A DNA stretch of 64,000 bases from Williamsia limnetica (GCF_003217475.1 NZ_QJSP01000023.1:1-64000); one strand, 5' to 3'; positions 41,194-50,770 are shown, counted from the stretch's first letter. The notes: generated from the sequence alone by a model not told the origin. Made by a program: numbers and translations.

Positions 41194-42068
41194 CCACGCC
41201 GATTCGGTCATTTCTTTTCGTTCCGGGCGACAGCGAGAAGAAGCTGGGCAAAGTTGTCGAGTCCTCCGCAGATGCGCTGATCCTCGACCTCGAGGACGCA
41301 GTCAGCGAGAACCGGAAGCCGGTGGCTCGAGAATTGGTTTCGGCGTTCATCACCGAGCACGGTGGGCGCCCGGACACGTCCCAATTGTGGGTGCGGATGA
41401 ATCCGATCGACACCGACCATGCGCTGGCCGATCTGGCTGCCGTCGTCTCGGCGAAACCCGCCGGCATCATGATCCCAAAGGTCAACGGGCCGCTCGACGT
41501 CGTGCGGGTGCACCATTATCTCGAAGCGCTCGAGACGGCGAGCGGTATGACTCCGGGGAGCGTCGCGGTGTTGCCGGTAGCCACCGAGACGGCGAGGGCG
41601 CCCTTCCGGTTGGGCGATTTTGCCGACGCCGACATCGCCAGGTTGTACGGGCTCACTTGGGGTGCAGAGGATTTGAGTGCGGCCCTCGGCGCATCGACGA
41701 ACCTCGGGCCGGACGGTGGCTGGGCAGTCACCTATCAACTGGTTCGGTCGTTGATGTTGATGGGCGCTCGCGCCGCCGACGTTGAGGCAGTCGAGACACT
41801 GTATGTCGATATCCGCGACGACGACGGGCTAGCGGAATCCTCCCGTCGGGCCAGGGCCGAGGGTTTCAGTGGTCGGATCGCGATCCATCCAGGCCAGGTG
41901 GAGACGATCAACGCTGCGTTCACCCCGTCGGCCGACGAGGTCGAGTTCGCCCAGCGGGTCGTCGAGGCGTTCGCCGGTGACGTGGGGACGGTGGCGCTTG
42001 ACGGCAAGATGCTCGATCTGCCCCACCTGAAGCAGGCACAGAGAGTTCTCGCGCTCGTCGCCGGCTGA
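41190..42068 (+). CDS. CitE-like (HpcH/HpaI) acyl-CoA lyase
   Basis: 292 aa, TIM barrel. SFLFVPGDSEKKLGKVVESS, ALILDLEDAVSENRK with metal-binding acids, WVRMNPIDT, GIMIPKVNGP and WGAEDLSAALG are CitE/malyl-CoA lyase motifs; the partner CitD/CitF genes are absent, so it is a stand-alone lyase. Known stand-alone relatives cleave citramalyl-CoA, malyl-CoA or other beta-hydroxyacyl-CoAs into two smaller products. Coupled to MaoC just upstream. Confidence 0.9.
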   Translation: MTTPIRSFLFVPGDSEKKLGKVVESSADALILDLEDAVSENRKPVARELVSAFITEHGGRPDTSQLWVRMNPIDTDHALADLAAVVSAKPAGIMIPKVNGPLDVVRVHHYLEALETASGMTPGSVAVLPVATETARAPFRLGDFADADIARLYGLTWGAEDLSAALGASTNLGPDGGWAVTYQLVRSLMLMGARAADVEAVETLYVDIRDDDGLAESSRRARAEGFSGRIAIHPGQVETINAAFTPSADEVEFAQRVVEAFAGDVGTVALDGKMLDLPHLKQAQRVLALVAG

Positions 42069-42197
42069 GTCGACGTCGCGGTGCCCTGAGCGGCACTCCC
42101 TCCAATGGGGGATGGTTCGCTGGCTGCGCTCGCAGCATACTCAGCTGATCGGATAGTCGACAAAACAGGTCGGCCGATATCGGATCTAGGTGGGCAG

Positions 42198-42464
42198 ATG
42201 TCGAAACAAGCGTCACGGCAGTACATCAACGGCAACGCCGCGTTCGAGATGGTGCGGTTTGTCGTCAAGTGGGCCCCATTCGGCGGTGGCGACGAGGACA
42301 TTCTCCCGACCTTCGGTGTGCTCCCGACGGTGTTCCATGCCCGGGTCGCCGGTCTCCTTCGATCCGATCCCTCCCTGGCGACGGGGCACGATGTCGAGCA
42401 GTTGATTACATACTGCGATCGCAAGTCTGGTTGGCGGCCACAGGTGTCGAGCCCGGCCGGCTGA
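42198..42464 (+). CDS. DUF3263-like small protein, paralogue of 18269-18574
   Basis: 88 aa. AGGTGGG precedes ATG 42198. FEMVRFVVKWAPFGGGDEDI and LPTFGVLPTVFHARVAGLL line up with the protein at 18269 (FARRWAPFGGADAEDIF...FGISSRRFFLRIQRLI). Function unknown. It interrupts the run of catabolic genes between the CitE gene and the lipase remnant. Confidence 0.6.
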   Translation: MSKQASRQYINGNAAFEMVRFVVKWAPFGGGDEDILPTFGVLPTVFHARVAGLLRSDPSLATGHDVEQLITYCDRKSGWRPQVSSPAG

Positions 42465-42576
42465 CAGGCCATTGCCAAAGTCAGTTGTGATGCCCTAAAT
42501 TGAACATGGTGTCTTTATCTGAGGAGATCTGAGGAGGGCGCCACACACGGGACAGCGAACTTCTGCCGAGGTCTAG

Positions 42577-43326
42577 TCTTGGAACTATCAAAAGGCGCTG
42601 CACGCAGAAGGATTCGGGACTTGCACAGTCGATCTGCCGGAGCGGGCGCTCGCGGAATTCGCGGAATCGGCGGACCACACGGCGTTCGCGGCCCAGGTGG
42701 CCTACCGGCAATCGGGTCGCAAGATCGCGATCGTCGGGCACAGTGAGGCAGGACTCATCATCGCCTGGGTGATGAAGTTCTATCCTTCGGTCGCCGAGGT
42801 GACCGACGACGCGGTCAGCCTTGCCGGACCGATGAACGGCACCGCCCTTGCAGACGCGCTGTGTGTGCCCGGTCAGTGTGCTCCCATCGCGTGGCAGCTG
42901 CGCATGAACTCGGAGTTGCACAAGGCTTTCGACAATCGAGCACTGCCGCCCGGTGTGTCCGTCACCTCCATCGGATCGGCGTTCGATACCGTCGTCTTCC
43001 CAAAGCCGGGAGCGAGTCGACTCGCCGGGGCAAGCAATGTGACGGTCCAGAATCTGTGTCCGGGCCGACCGGTGGAACACGGGACACTTCTCGTCGACGG
43101 GGTCACCTACCGATTGGTGATGGACGCACTGACTCACGGCGGACCGGCAGACCCCGCCCGGATCGGTAACAGCGCATGCTCCGAGACCTTTATGCCACAC
43201 ATCGATCCCGCCGGCGTCACCTCATCCGTGATGACCCTGACGTCGTTGGCAACGGGTCTCGCGGATCCCGCAGGATGGGTGTCTCACGAACCCCCGTTGC
43301 CGGCTTACGCCGGGTCGCCACCGTAG
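42577..43326 (+). pseudogene. 5'-truncated secreted lipase (alpha/beta hydrolase)
   Basis: The frame is open from 42577, directly after an in-frame TAG, and reads SWNYQKALHAEGFGTCTVDL without a start codon until a GTG at 42697. The body has KIAIVGHSEAGLIIAWVMKF (nucleophile elbow GHSEAG, usually GHSQGG), a disulfide-type CVPGQC pair and a late LTHGG histidine region, as in actinobacterial triacylglycerol lipases of the LipA/class 2 kind. The first ~80-100 residues with signal peptide and oxyanion strand are missing, so this is most likely a remnant. Confidence 0.7.
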
Positions 43327-43355
43327 ATGTCAATAGGGGCCGGCAATATCTCTCG

Positions 43356-44456
43356 CTAGAACACCAGCACCGGTTTGACCACGTCACCGGCGTGCTGGGC
43401 TTTGACCGCAGCGTTGATGTCGGCGCGAGGAAATGTTGTGACGAGTTTGTCCAAGGGCAGGCGACCGGCCTGGTACAAATCGACCAATTCCGGGATGAAC
43501 TCGTCCGGGACACTGTCGCCTTCGATGATGCCTTTTACTGTCAGGCCGATGGTCAGAGCCGCAATGATGTTCAGGCCGATGGTTCCGGCCGGATCGGACG
43601 GGACACCGATCAACCCGACCGTTCCACACACTGCGGTCGCTGCGATGAGACTTTCGACCACCGCCGGGATACCGGTGGTGTCGACCACGTAGTCCACGCC
43701 GCGGGCGACGATCTCCCGGATGTGTGCCGTCGTGTCACCGGCAGCGGGGTCGACGGCATGCGTCGCGCCCAGTTCCAGCGCCAACGCGCGGCGCTGTCCG
43801 TTCGGTTCGATGACGATGATCGTGGCGCACTCCTGCAGAACGGCACCGACGACCGCTGACAGGCCGACCGAGCCGGCGCCCGTGATCGCGATGGCCGATC
43901 CCTTGGCCGCTTTGAGGGAACGCGTGACCGCGCCGACGCCGGTCTGGACCCCGCATCCCAGTGGGGCGAGCATCTCGAACGGTACATCGGCGATGATCTT
44001 CACGACGTTCCGCTCGTTGGCCAGCGCGATGGTGGCGAAGGAGGACTGGCCGAAGAACATGCCCGACACCGGCTCTCCGTTCTGGGTGAGGGGACTGCTG
44101 CCGTCTTCTCGCACCCCGCCGTAGTTTCGCTCGTTGAAGTTCTCGCAATACGACTGACGTCCGTTTCTGCACGTCACGCAGGTGCCGCAGCTGTTGAAGG
44201 TCAGGCAGACGCGATCGCCGACAGCTACTTTCGTGACACCCTCGCCGACAGCGAGCACGGTGCCTGCTCCCTCGTGCCCGACGACGCCGGGGAAACCGAT
44301 CGGTAGAACACCGTCACGGGCGGCGAGATCGGTGTGGCAGAGGCCTGCCGCGGCTATCTGGACCGCGACTTCGCCGGCGCGTGGCACCTCGATGTCGATG
44401 TCGGCGAACGTGAAGTCGCTACCGATTTCTGTGAGCAGGGCGGCTGTTGCTTTCAT
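43356..44456 (-). CDS. Zinc alcohol dehydrogenase, benzyl-alcohol/XylB-like
   Basis: 366 aa, MDR family. Catalytic zinc ligands in GLCHTDLAARDG (Cys) and GVVGHEGAGTV (His); structural zinc cysteines in CGTCVTCRNGRQSYC; Rossmann GAGSVGLSAV. GCGVQTGVGAVTRSL is the usual segment of aryl and allylic alcohol dehydrogenases (XylB, GeoA). It would oxidise the alcohol made by the neighbouring P450 to an aldehyde with NAD+. GAGGAG is upstream of ATG 44456; it lies 35 bases after the ferredoxin reductase, the third gene of the P450 operon. Confidence 0.92.
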   Translation of the reverse strand: MKATAALLTEIGSDFTFADIDIEVPRAGEVAVQIAAAGLCHTDLAARDGVLPIGFPGVVGHEGAGTVLAVGEGVTKVAVGDRVCLTFNSCGTCVTCRNGRQSYCENFNERNYGGVREDGSSPLTQNGEPVSGMFFGQSSFATIALANERNVVKIIADVPFEMLAPLGCGVQTGVGAVTRSLKAAKGSAIAITGAGSVGLSAVVGAVLQECATIIVIEPNGQRRALALELGATHAVDPAAGDTTAHIREIVARGVDYVVDTTGIPAVVESLIAATAVCGTVGLIGVPSDPAGTIGLNIIAALTIGLTVKGIIEGDSVPDEFIPELVDLYQAGRLPLDKLVTTFPRADINAAVKAQHAGDVVKPVLVF

Positions 44457-44491
44457 GGTGACTCCTCGGTGAAATCTACGGGTGTGACGAT

Positions 44492-45733
44492 TCAGACCGC
44501 GACGGGACGTTCCGTGGCGACGTCGCGGAGTGAGGTGGCGGGGTCGGTCAGCTTGTCGATGGCAATCGTCGTTCCCTGTTCGATCAGTTGCTTGCCCGCC
44601 ATGAACGCGGCGGGTGCGTTCGCGGCTTCGACTGCAGCGATGGTGTGGTCCGGCCGGACGTGGAACAGGGCAAAGGATCCGGGCGTCTTGCCGTCCCTGA
44701 CGACGATTTCGACGTCGGGTTCGGTCAGGCCGGCAATTTTCAGCTTCAGGTCGAACTGATCGGACCAAAACCACGGAACCTCCTCCTTCGGAGCGGCATT
44801 GCCGACGATGGCTGCTGTCGTTCTCTTGGCCAGGTCTGTGGCGTTCGGAATGGATTCCAGGCGTATGAGAGCAGTCCGGCCGGCCAAGGGCCGCAACGCC
44901 ACATCTCCGATCGCGAAGATCTGTGGGTCACTCGTCCGGCCGTCGCGGTCGACGATGATGCCGTTGCGGCAGCTGATCCCGGCCGCCACCGCCAACGAGT
45001 CGTCGGGAATGGCCCCGATCCCCACCAGGACGAGATCGCAGTCGACGACCCGGCCGTCGTGAAGTCGCACACCTCTGGCACTACCGCCGGCGACGTCGAT
45101 GGAGGCGACGTCGGCGCCGACCATGACCGTGGTCCCGTGGGCCTTGTGGTACTCGGTCAACCGGTGTGAGAGGTCCCGGCTCGCGACACGAGCCAGGATT
45201 CGATCTTCTCGCTCGATCACGGTGACATCGACGCCTCGTGTCCGAGCGACTGCGGCGACCTCCATTCCGACATAACCCCCGCCGATTACGGCAAGTCGAG
45301 CGCCGGCCGTCAGCGTTCTCCCGAGAATGTGTGCATCGTCGAGAGTTCGAAGGGTCAATACGTTGTCCGCCTCCCAGCCCTCGACCGGCAGGGCACGGGG
45401 CCGTGCGCCGGTGGCGAGTATCAGGTGACCGTATGGAAGTCGGATGCCGTCGTCGAGCTCCACTTCGCGGGTCTGGCGATGAACCACGGTTGCGTGGACA
45501 CCTGTTCGGATGTCGATCGCGTTGTCCGGATAGAACTCTGGTGGACGTATCAGCTGCCGGACCTCCGGTCCGGCGAACTTCTTCGACAGCGGCGGCCGGT
45601 GATACGGGAGGTGGGGTTCGCCTCCGATTACCGTGACCTGGCCTGCATAGCCGACCTGGCGGAGCATCGCGCAGAGAGAGGATCCACCGTGGCCGGCTCC
45701 CACGATGACCACCGGTTCTTCTGTGGATGTCAT
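44492..45733 (-). CDS. FAD-dependent ferredoxin reductase
   Basis: 413 aa. FAD motif [21 protein letters not shown] motif [18 protein letters not shown], and the FAD-binding [12 protein letters not shown], the putidaredoxin/terpredoxin reductase plan. It passes electrons from NADH to the [2Fe-2S] ferredoxin encoded at 47302, which feeds the P450. Its ATG overlaps the P450 stop (ATGA), so the two are translationally coupled. Confidence 0.93.
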   Translation of the reverse strand: MTSTEEPVVIVGAGHGGSSLCAMLRQVGYAGQVTVIGGEPHLPYHRPPLSKKFAGPEVRQLIRPPEFYPDNAIDIRTGVHATVVHRQTREVELDDGIRLPYGHLILATGARPRALPVEGWEADNVLTLRTLDDAHILGRTLTAGARLAVIGGGYVGMEVAAVARTRGVDVTVIEREDRILARVASRDLSHRLTEYHKAHGTTVMVGADVASIDVAGGSARGVRLHDGRVVDCDLVLVGIGAIPDDSLAVAAGISCRNGIIVDRDGRTSDPQIFAIGDVALRPLAGRTALIRLESIPNATDLAKRTTAAIVGNAAPKEEVPWFWSDQFDLKLKIAGLTEPDVEIVVRDGKTPGSFALFHVRPDHTIAAVEAANAPAAFMAGKQLIEQGTTIAIDKLTDPATSLRDVATERPVAV

Positions 45734-47061
45734 TTGCCGGTGAACTGCAGCTGCACGGGCAAGTTCTTGAGCCCACCGACGAAATTCGTCTGGATGAACC
45801 GAGGGCCACCGGTCACCGCGATCGACTCCAGATGGGGGAGCAGCGTCTCGAACATGATCCTGAGCTCGATCTTCGCCAGGTGCTGTCCTATGCACATGTG
45901 CGGCCCATAGCCGAAGGCGATGTGCTTGTTGGGGCGACGGTCGATGTCGAACACGTCGGGGTCGGTGAAGACATCGGTGTCGCGGTTGCCCGACTGATAG
46001 AGCAGCATGAAGCGATCCCCGCGTTTGATCTCCCGTCCTCGGAGCGTGTAGGGCTCGAGGGCGGTGCGCAGGAAGTGCTTGACCGGGGAGGCCCATCGAA
46101 GGGACTCGTTGATGAGGTTGGGCACCAGCGACAGGTCACTCTTGATGCGCTGCAGTAATTCCGGATCATGCGACAGCGCGTGGATGGCGCCCGCCATCGT
46201 CGATGAGGTCGTGTCGTGGCCGGCGGTCGCGATCGCGATGAAATACCCGTACGCGACTTCCTTCGCGAAGTACTCGCCGCTTTCGTCCTTTGCCCCCGCG
46301 ATGACCGATGCAAGATCGTCGGTGGGGTGTGTGCGACGGTCCACGAGCAGCTTGTCGAAGTAGGTGTAGAAATCCCCGATGGTGGCCACCCACTGTTTGG
46401 CAGCGGCGTCGGGTGTGAGTGGTTCGACGTCAACTCGGGCGGAGTCCGGATCGGCGGTGCCGAAGAACTCCTGTGTCAGCGTCATCATTCGGGGCTCGTC
46501 TTCGACCGGAACACCCAGCAAGCTCATGATGACGTGCAGTGGGTATTGCAGCGCAAAATCTTTGACGAAGTCGATGTGGCCGTCGGTGTGGAGGAGGAGA
46601 TCGACCGATTCTGCTGCCAGGAGCCGGATCCGGTCTTCCCACTGCTTGAGGTTGTTCGGACGGAACCAGTCTGCCGCGATGTCCTTGACCACGGTGTGCT
46701 CGGGCGGATCGAGATAGGTCAGGGTCTCGAGAATCCGTAGGCTGCCGTTGTTGATGGACTTCGTGAACTCATCTCCGGCCGAGTTGGCAAGTATGGGATT
46801 GAACAAGCCCTTGTCGTCACCGCCGGCGTTGGTGAAGATGTGCGGTTGTCTCTCGATCTCCATGATGTCTGCGTGCTTGCTGACGAGGTACACCGGATCG
46901 TATCCGTCGACAACGGCGAGCCCTAGAGGATTGTTTTCGCGTAACCACCGGTAGGCCTCGAAGAGTTTGTCGTCATCGCTGTGCCCTTCAGGCAGAACGA
47001 CTTGGCGGGCAATGCTTTCAGGAAGGATGGCGTCCACCGGGGACTTCACCGTCGAGGTCAT
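45730..47061 (-). CDS. Cytochrome P450, CYP108 (P450terp)-like
   Basis: 443 aa. I-helix [12 protein letters not shown], ExxR in [18 protein letters not shown], and heme loop [17 protein letters not shown] with Cys390. Many stretches agree with what I remember of P450terp: [50 protein letters not shown] and [15 protein letters not shown]108 enzymes hydroxylate alpha-terpineol, and CYP108N relatives the methyl group of p-cymene. Substrate here is inferred only by family and by the alcohol/aldehyde dehydrogenases around it. Confidence 0.92.
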   Translation of the reverse strand: MTSTVKSPVDAILPESIARQVVLPEGHSDDDKLFEAYRWLRENNPLGLAVVDGYDPVYLVSKHADIMEIERQPHIFTNAGGDDKGLFNPILANSAGDEFTKSINNGSLRILETLTYLDPPEHTVVKDIAADWFRPNNLKQWEDRIRLLAAESVDLLLHTDGHIDFVKDFALQYPLHVIMSLLGVPVEDEPRMMTLTQEFFGTADPDSARVDVEPLTPDAAAKQWVATIGDFYTYFDKLLVDRRTHPTDDLASVIAGAKDESGEYFAKEVAYGYFIAIATAGHDTTSSTMAGAIHALSHDPELLQRIKSDLSLVPNLINESLRWASPVKHFLRTALEPYTLRGREIKRGDRFMLLYQSGNRDTDVFTDPDVFDIDRRPNKHIAFGYGPHMCIGQHLAKIELRIMFETLLPHLESIAVTGGPRFIQTNFVGGLKNLPVQLQFTGK

Positions 47062-47119
47062 GTCAGGTCTCCTGGGTTCGAGTGCGAGGCTGCTTCCGCC
47101 CAGTGTGACCGCCGCCGGT

Positions 47120-47135
47120 GGTGACTCACATCACC
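47120..47135. promoter_or_regulatory. GTGA-N6-TCAC palindrome, P450/ferredoxin promoter
   Basis: GGTGA-CTCACA-TCACC has perfect five-base arms around six bases, in the 240-base divergent region of the P450 and ferredoxin genes. It is one of three such sites (also 49236 and 50771) that match the CRP/GlxR-type layout TGTGA-N6-TCACA. Confidence 0.5.
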
Positions 47136-47301
47136 CTGCGGTGTGAATCTGTGTTCGCGAGAGGGATGTTGGGGCGGTGGTGATACCGGATACGTGAAAT
47201 CGAGTGCATCATGGCCATATTCGGTGTTCTGACGCTCCAACATTCGACAACCAGTAATCCGAGCGGCCCGCCGCGGCGGCCGCCGGTGGAAAGGAACGAG
47301 C

Positions 47302-47622
47302 ATGGCGACAGTGATCTATCACCTGCCCGACGGCAGTTCGCAATCGGTTGAGGTACCCGTTGGACAGAGTGTCATGGACGGTTCGGTTCGCAACAATCTT
47401 CCTGGAATCGTCGCGGAATGTGGCGGAAGCTGTTCTTGCGCAACATGTCATGTGCTACTGAGTTCGACGGCGAATGCTCTGTTCGATCCGCCGACGGACG
47501 AGGAGGCCGAACTGGTGGAGTTCTTGGAAGGGGCGACACCGGAGTCGCGGTTGTCGTGTCAGCTGATCGTCGGCGGCGACGCCGACGAAATCCATGTCGA
47601 AGTCCTCGATTCCGACGTGTGA
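47302..47622 (+). CDS. [2Fe-2S] ferredoxin, terpredoxin/adrenodoxin type
   Basis: 106 aa. Cluster cysteines C40-x5-C46-x2-C49 and C86 (AECGGSCSCATCHV and RLSCQL), the adrenodoxin/putidaredoxin spacing. Carries single electrons from the reductase to the P450. AAAGGAACG precedes ATG 47302. It is divergent from the P450 operon rather than in it, so balance between the two transcripts depends on the shared promoter region. Confidence 0.93.
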   Translation: MATVIYHLPDGSSQSVEVPVGQSVMDGSVRNNLPGIVAECGGSCSCATCHVLLSSTANALFDPPTDEEAELVEFLEGATPESRLSCQLIVGGDADEIHVEVLDSDV

Positions 47623-47632
47623 CAGGCGGACG

Positions 47633-48340
47633 TCAGCCTGACCGGGCGATCAGTTCGGCTCGGTTGCTGGCACCCATCTTGCGCAGGATGTGCTTCACGT
47701 GCGTTTTGACCGTTTCGATCGACAGGGTGTACTCGACGGCAATTTCCGCATTGGACGCGCCGCTGAGCAGTGTTTCGAGAATGTCCCGCTCTCGGTCCGT
47801 GAGAAGGCCCGCAGCCAATGCGAAACCCGAGGTGTTCGAGTCCGGACTCGACTCGAGCGGTCCGGACAAAGTCTGTTGTAGAGCATGCATGCGGTCTGTC
47901 AGCGATTGCATCCGAGCTGACTGGCCGGCGAGGTCGGTCTCTGCCCGCAACCTGTCGATGACGATCGATGCGACGTCGGCGAGCAGGAGGACAACGTCGT
48001 GCTGCTCGGGGTCAAGTGATCCGGGAATCAACAAGCGCACATCGGGACCGGTCGTCGAGATCTCGACCGTTGTCACGAGATCTGTGAGTTGCCGGCTCGA
48101 CAACAGTGCTTCGGCCGAGGTCGTGACGCCCGTGCTCATCGGGGAGGCACTCTGATTCGTGGGGTGCCGGCAGATCTGGCGATCGACACCGCCGGACCGC
48201 TCGACCAGGACAGCCTCGTCGATGTTCGTGACCTCGGCGGCCCGCTCGCACAACGCCTGTGCCAGGCCGCCCAGCGTTGTCGATGATGTCAGTGCGTCGA
48301 TCGCCGCCGCCACCCGTGCGGCGGAGACGCGTTGGCTCAC
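47633..48340 (-). CDS. LuxR-type regulator, second of a tandem pair
   Basis: 235 aa. N-terminal sensor-like region without a phosphoacceptor receiver domain; C-terminal LuxR helix-turn-helix GLLTDRERDILETLLSGASN, AEIAVEYTLSIETVKTHVKHILRKMG. Start overlaps the stop of the upstream LuxR gene by four bases (ATGA). The stop is 10 bases from the convergent ferredoxin stop. Probable local regulator of the P450 cluster. Confidence 0.85.
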   Translation of the reverse strand: MSQRVSAARVAAAIDALTSSTTLGGLAQALCERAAEVTNIDEAVLVERSGGVDRQICRHPTNQSASPMSTGVTTSAEALLSSRQLTDLVTTVEISTTGPDVRLLIPGSLDPEQHDVVLLLADVASIVIDRLRAETDLAGQSARMQSLTDRMHALQQTLSGPLESSPDSNTSGFALAAGLLTDRERDILETLLSGASNAEIAVEYTLSIETVKTHVKHILRKMGASNRAELIARSG

Positions 48341-49191
48341 GCCGGAACTGCGGAGCCGGGGGACTGCGCGCGGTAATAGACGGCGGCCTGTGCCCGGGTG
48401 TCGATCCGCAGCTTGCGAAAGATCCGGCGTACATGGGACTTGACGGTCGCCTCGGTGATGAACAACTGCCCGGCGATCGCCTTGTTGGAGGCGCCCGACG
48501 CGACGAGTCGAAGTACCGTGTCTTCTCGTTCGGTGAGCGACCGGTTGCGGTGTTCGTCGCGATCGGGGGCGGGCCCGACGCCGGTGGATTGGGCATCGCC
48601 GGCGAAGAACGAATGTCCCTTCGCGGAGGGCGCCAACGCTGCATCGAACATCTCCGCGAGTGCAGACCGTTGATCGTCGAGTCGCCTGCGGGCGACCAGA
48701 GTGGAGTAGGCGGATCCGCAGAGCCGGGTGGCAATCGACAAGAGGCCGAGATCCTCTTCGTCGACCCCGTCGTCGTGGTGATCGATGTGGAGTATCGCAA
48801 CTGTCCGGTCACCCATGACGATCGGCGCGGCCGCGTACCCGGCCGGGTCGGACAGGTCGATGAGTGGGCGATAAGCCTCGACGTGGAAATGCTTACGACC
48901 GAGCAGATAAGGCCGACGGTATCGAACCAGGTCGGCCTCGCGCGGCGCCCGCAAGAGCGGGACCGGCGACCCGTCGACCGCTCGGACAAGCTGGTCGAAT
49001 GGGTCGCCGAGTCCGGGCGTGACGTAGACGCAGTCGGGCGCCCACGTCGATCCTCTGACCCAGGAGAACATCGACTTCGAGAAGCCCAGCTGTTCACAGA
49101 CGCCCCTGGCGACGGTGTCGGCGAAATCATCGAGGTCCGCGGTTCGCAGATCGGTCACGAACTCGCGGAGCCCGGAGAGCGACTCATCCAT
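48337..49191 (-). CDS. LuxR-type regulator with GAF-like sensor domain
   Basis: About 284 aa. Residues ~20-160 look like a GAF domain (FADTVARGVCEQLGFSKSMF; GYAAAPIVMGDRTVAILHID; DLGLLSIATRLCGSAYSTL); the C-terminus is a LuxR helix-turn-helix, SLTEREDTVLRLVASGASNK and ATVKSHVRRIFRKLRIDTRA. A small-molecule ligand for the GAF-like part could be the pathway substrate. An ATG at 49191 with GAGG upstream is preferred to GTG 49209. Co-translated with the second LuxR gene. Confidence 0.85.
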   Translation of the reverse strand: MDESLSGLREFVTDLRTADLDDFADTVARGVCEQLGFSKSMFSWVRGSTWAPDCVYVTPGLGDPFDQLVRAVDGSPVPLLRAPREADLVRYRRPYLLGRKHFHVEAYRPLIDLSDPAGYAAAPIVMGDRTVAILHIDHHDDGVDEEDLGLLSIATRLCGSAYSTLVARRRLDDQRSALAEMFDAALAPSAKGHSFFAGDAQSTGVGPAPDRDEHRNRSLTEREDTVLRLVASGASNKAIAGQLFITEATVKSHVRRIFRKLRIDTRAQAAVYYRAQSPGSAVPA

Positions 49192-49235
49192 TCGATTCAG
49201 CCTCGGCACGGTATCGGTTCGCTTTCATAGTCATA

Positions 49236-49251
49236 TGTGACCCACGCCACA
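49236..49251. promoter_or_regulatory. TGTGA-N6-CCACA palindrome, LuxR promoter
   Basis: TGTGA-CCCACG-CCACA matches the CRP/GlxR-type layout with one arm mismatch. It lies 45 bases upstream of the LuxR start, between that gene and the aldehyde dehydrogenase stop. Confidence 0.4.
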
Positions 49252-49266
49252 CTCTATCAGCGATGA

Positions 49267-50721
49267 TCAACCCGCCGGGGGTAGATAGACCGTGTGCAGA
49301 TGCTGGAATGCATGCAGCCCCTCGGGGCCGAGTTCGCGCCCCATCCCGCTGCTCTTGATGCCACCGAACGGCGCGACCGGGTCGTTCGTATAGTGGTTGA
49401 CACCAACGGTTCCGGACTTGACTCGGGCGGCGACCGCGGCGGCGCGGCTGACGTCCGCCGACCAGACAGAGCCGCCGAGACCGTATTCGCTGTCGTTCGC
49501 GATACGGAGGGCGTCGTTCTCGTCGCTGAAGGGGATGACCGTCAAGACGGGCCCGAATATCTCTTCCCGTGCGATCGTCGCGTTGTTGTCGAGGTCGGCG
49601 AACACCGTCGGTTCGACGAACCAGCCCGTATCGGTGCCTGCGGGCCGCTTGCCGCCGGTGGTCAAACGGGCGCCCTCGCTCTTGCCCTTGGCGATATACC
49701 CTTCAACCCGTTCGCGCTGTCGAGCCGACACGAGTGGGCCGATTTGAGTGGTCGGCTCCAACGGGTCGCCCACCTTTAGCGACGAAGCCAGCGCGGTGAT
49801 GGCGTCGACGACCTCTCCGTACCGCGATTGCGGAGCCAACACCCGGGTGTTCAGCCAGCAGATCTGTCCGTTGTTCAGCAACGTCACGGCGAACAGGGAC
49901 TCCATCGAGGCATCGAGGTCGACGTCATCGAGCAGAATCGCTGCCGATTTGCCGCCGAGTTCGAGGGTGACCGGTCGAAGGAGTCGGCCGCAGGTCTCGG
50001 CGATCGTGCGTCCGGCGGCAGTGGACCCGGTGAACGACACCTTGTCGATGGCAGGATGTTCGACGAGGTATGCGCCGATCTCCCGGCCACCCGGAACGAC
50101 GTTAAGGACCCCGGCAGGTAGTCCGGCGGCGGCAGAGGCCTCGGCCATCAGGAAGGCGTCGAGGACAGTCTCCTCCGCCGGCTTGATGACAACGGTGCAG
50201 CCGGCGGCGAGCGCGGGGGCCAACTTCAGAAACGAGATCGCCTGCGGAACGTTCCAGGGAACCACCGCCGCAACGACACCGATGGGCTGACGGGTGACCA
50301 GCGCGGTGCCGCCGAGCATTCCGGCTCGTTCGTCGATCTCGGGCGCATCGAGCATCATCGTGGCGAAGTAGCGCAGCAGGATCGGGGGGAAACCGCCCTC
50401 GAACTGCTCGGCCAACCAGATCGGCATTCCGTTCTGAATGGTGACGCGGCGCGCGGTTTCGCCCGCCCGGTTCTCGAGCTCGGTGGCAAATCGCTCGAGG
50501 ACCTCGGCGCGCTGCTTCGGATGCCAGGTGGCCCAACCTTTAGGGTCGTCGAAAGCACGCCGCGCAGCGCCGACCGCCCGGTCTATGTCGGCAGTCGACG
50601 CCGCCGGCACCGAGCCGATGGTTGCTTCCGAGGTAGGTGACCTCACCTCGATGAGGTCACTTGTCGCCGGGCGTTGCCAGGCGCCGTCGATGAAGAGTTC
50701 GCGGTAATCGATGGTGGTCAT
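49267..50721 (-). CDS. NAD-dependent aldehyde dehydrogenase
   Basis: 484 aa. PWNVPQAISFLKLAPALAAG, GSTAAGRTIAETCGR, catalytic Glu in VTLELGGKSAAILLDD, catalytic Cys in LNNGQICWLNTRV and EIFGPVLTVIPF. Converts the aldehyde from the alcohol dehydrogenase to a carboxylate, the substrate for the divergent acyl-CoA ligase. CGAAGGAGAACC precedes ATG 50721. Confidence 0.93.
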   Translation of the reverse strand: MTTIDYRELFIDGAWQRPATSDLIEVRSPTSEATIGSVPAASTADIDRAVGAARRAFDDPKGWATWHPKQRAEVLERFATELENRAGETARRVTIQNGMPIWLAEQFEGGFPPILLRYFATMMLDAPEIDERAGMLGGTALVTRQPIGVVAAVVPWNVPQAISFLKLAPALAAGCTVVIKPAEETVLDAFLMAEASAAAGLPAGVLNVVPGGREIGAYLVEHPAIDKVSFTGSTAAGRTIAETCGRLLRPVTLELGGKSAAILLDDVDLDASMESLFAVTLLNNGQICWLNTRVLAPQSRYGEVVDAITALASSLKVGDPLEPTTQIGPLVSARQRERVEGYIAKGKSEGARLTTGGKRPAGTDTGWFVEPTVFADLDNNATIAREEIFGPVLTVIPFSDENDALRIANDSEYGLGGSVWSADVSRAAAVAARVKSGTVGVNHYTNDPVAPFGGIKSSGMGRELGPEGLHAFQHLHTVYLPPAG

Positions 50722-50770
50722 GGTTCTCCTTCGCAGTCGCGGGCTCCGGTGACAGGCCCCGTCTGGCTGA

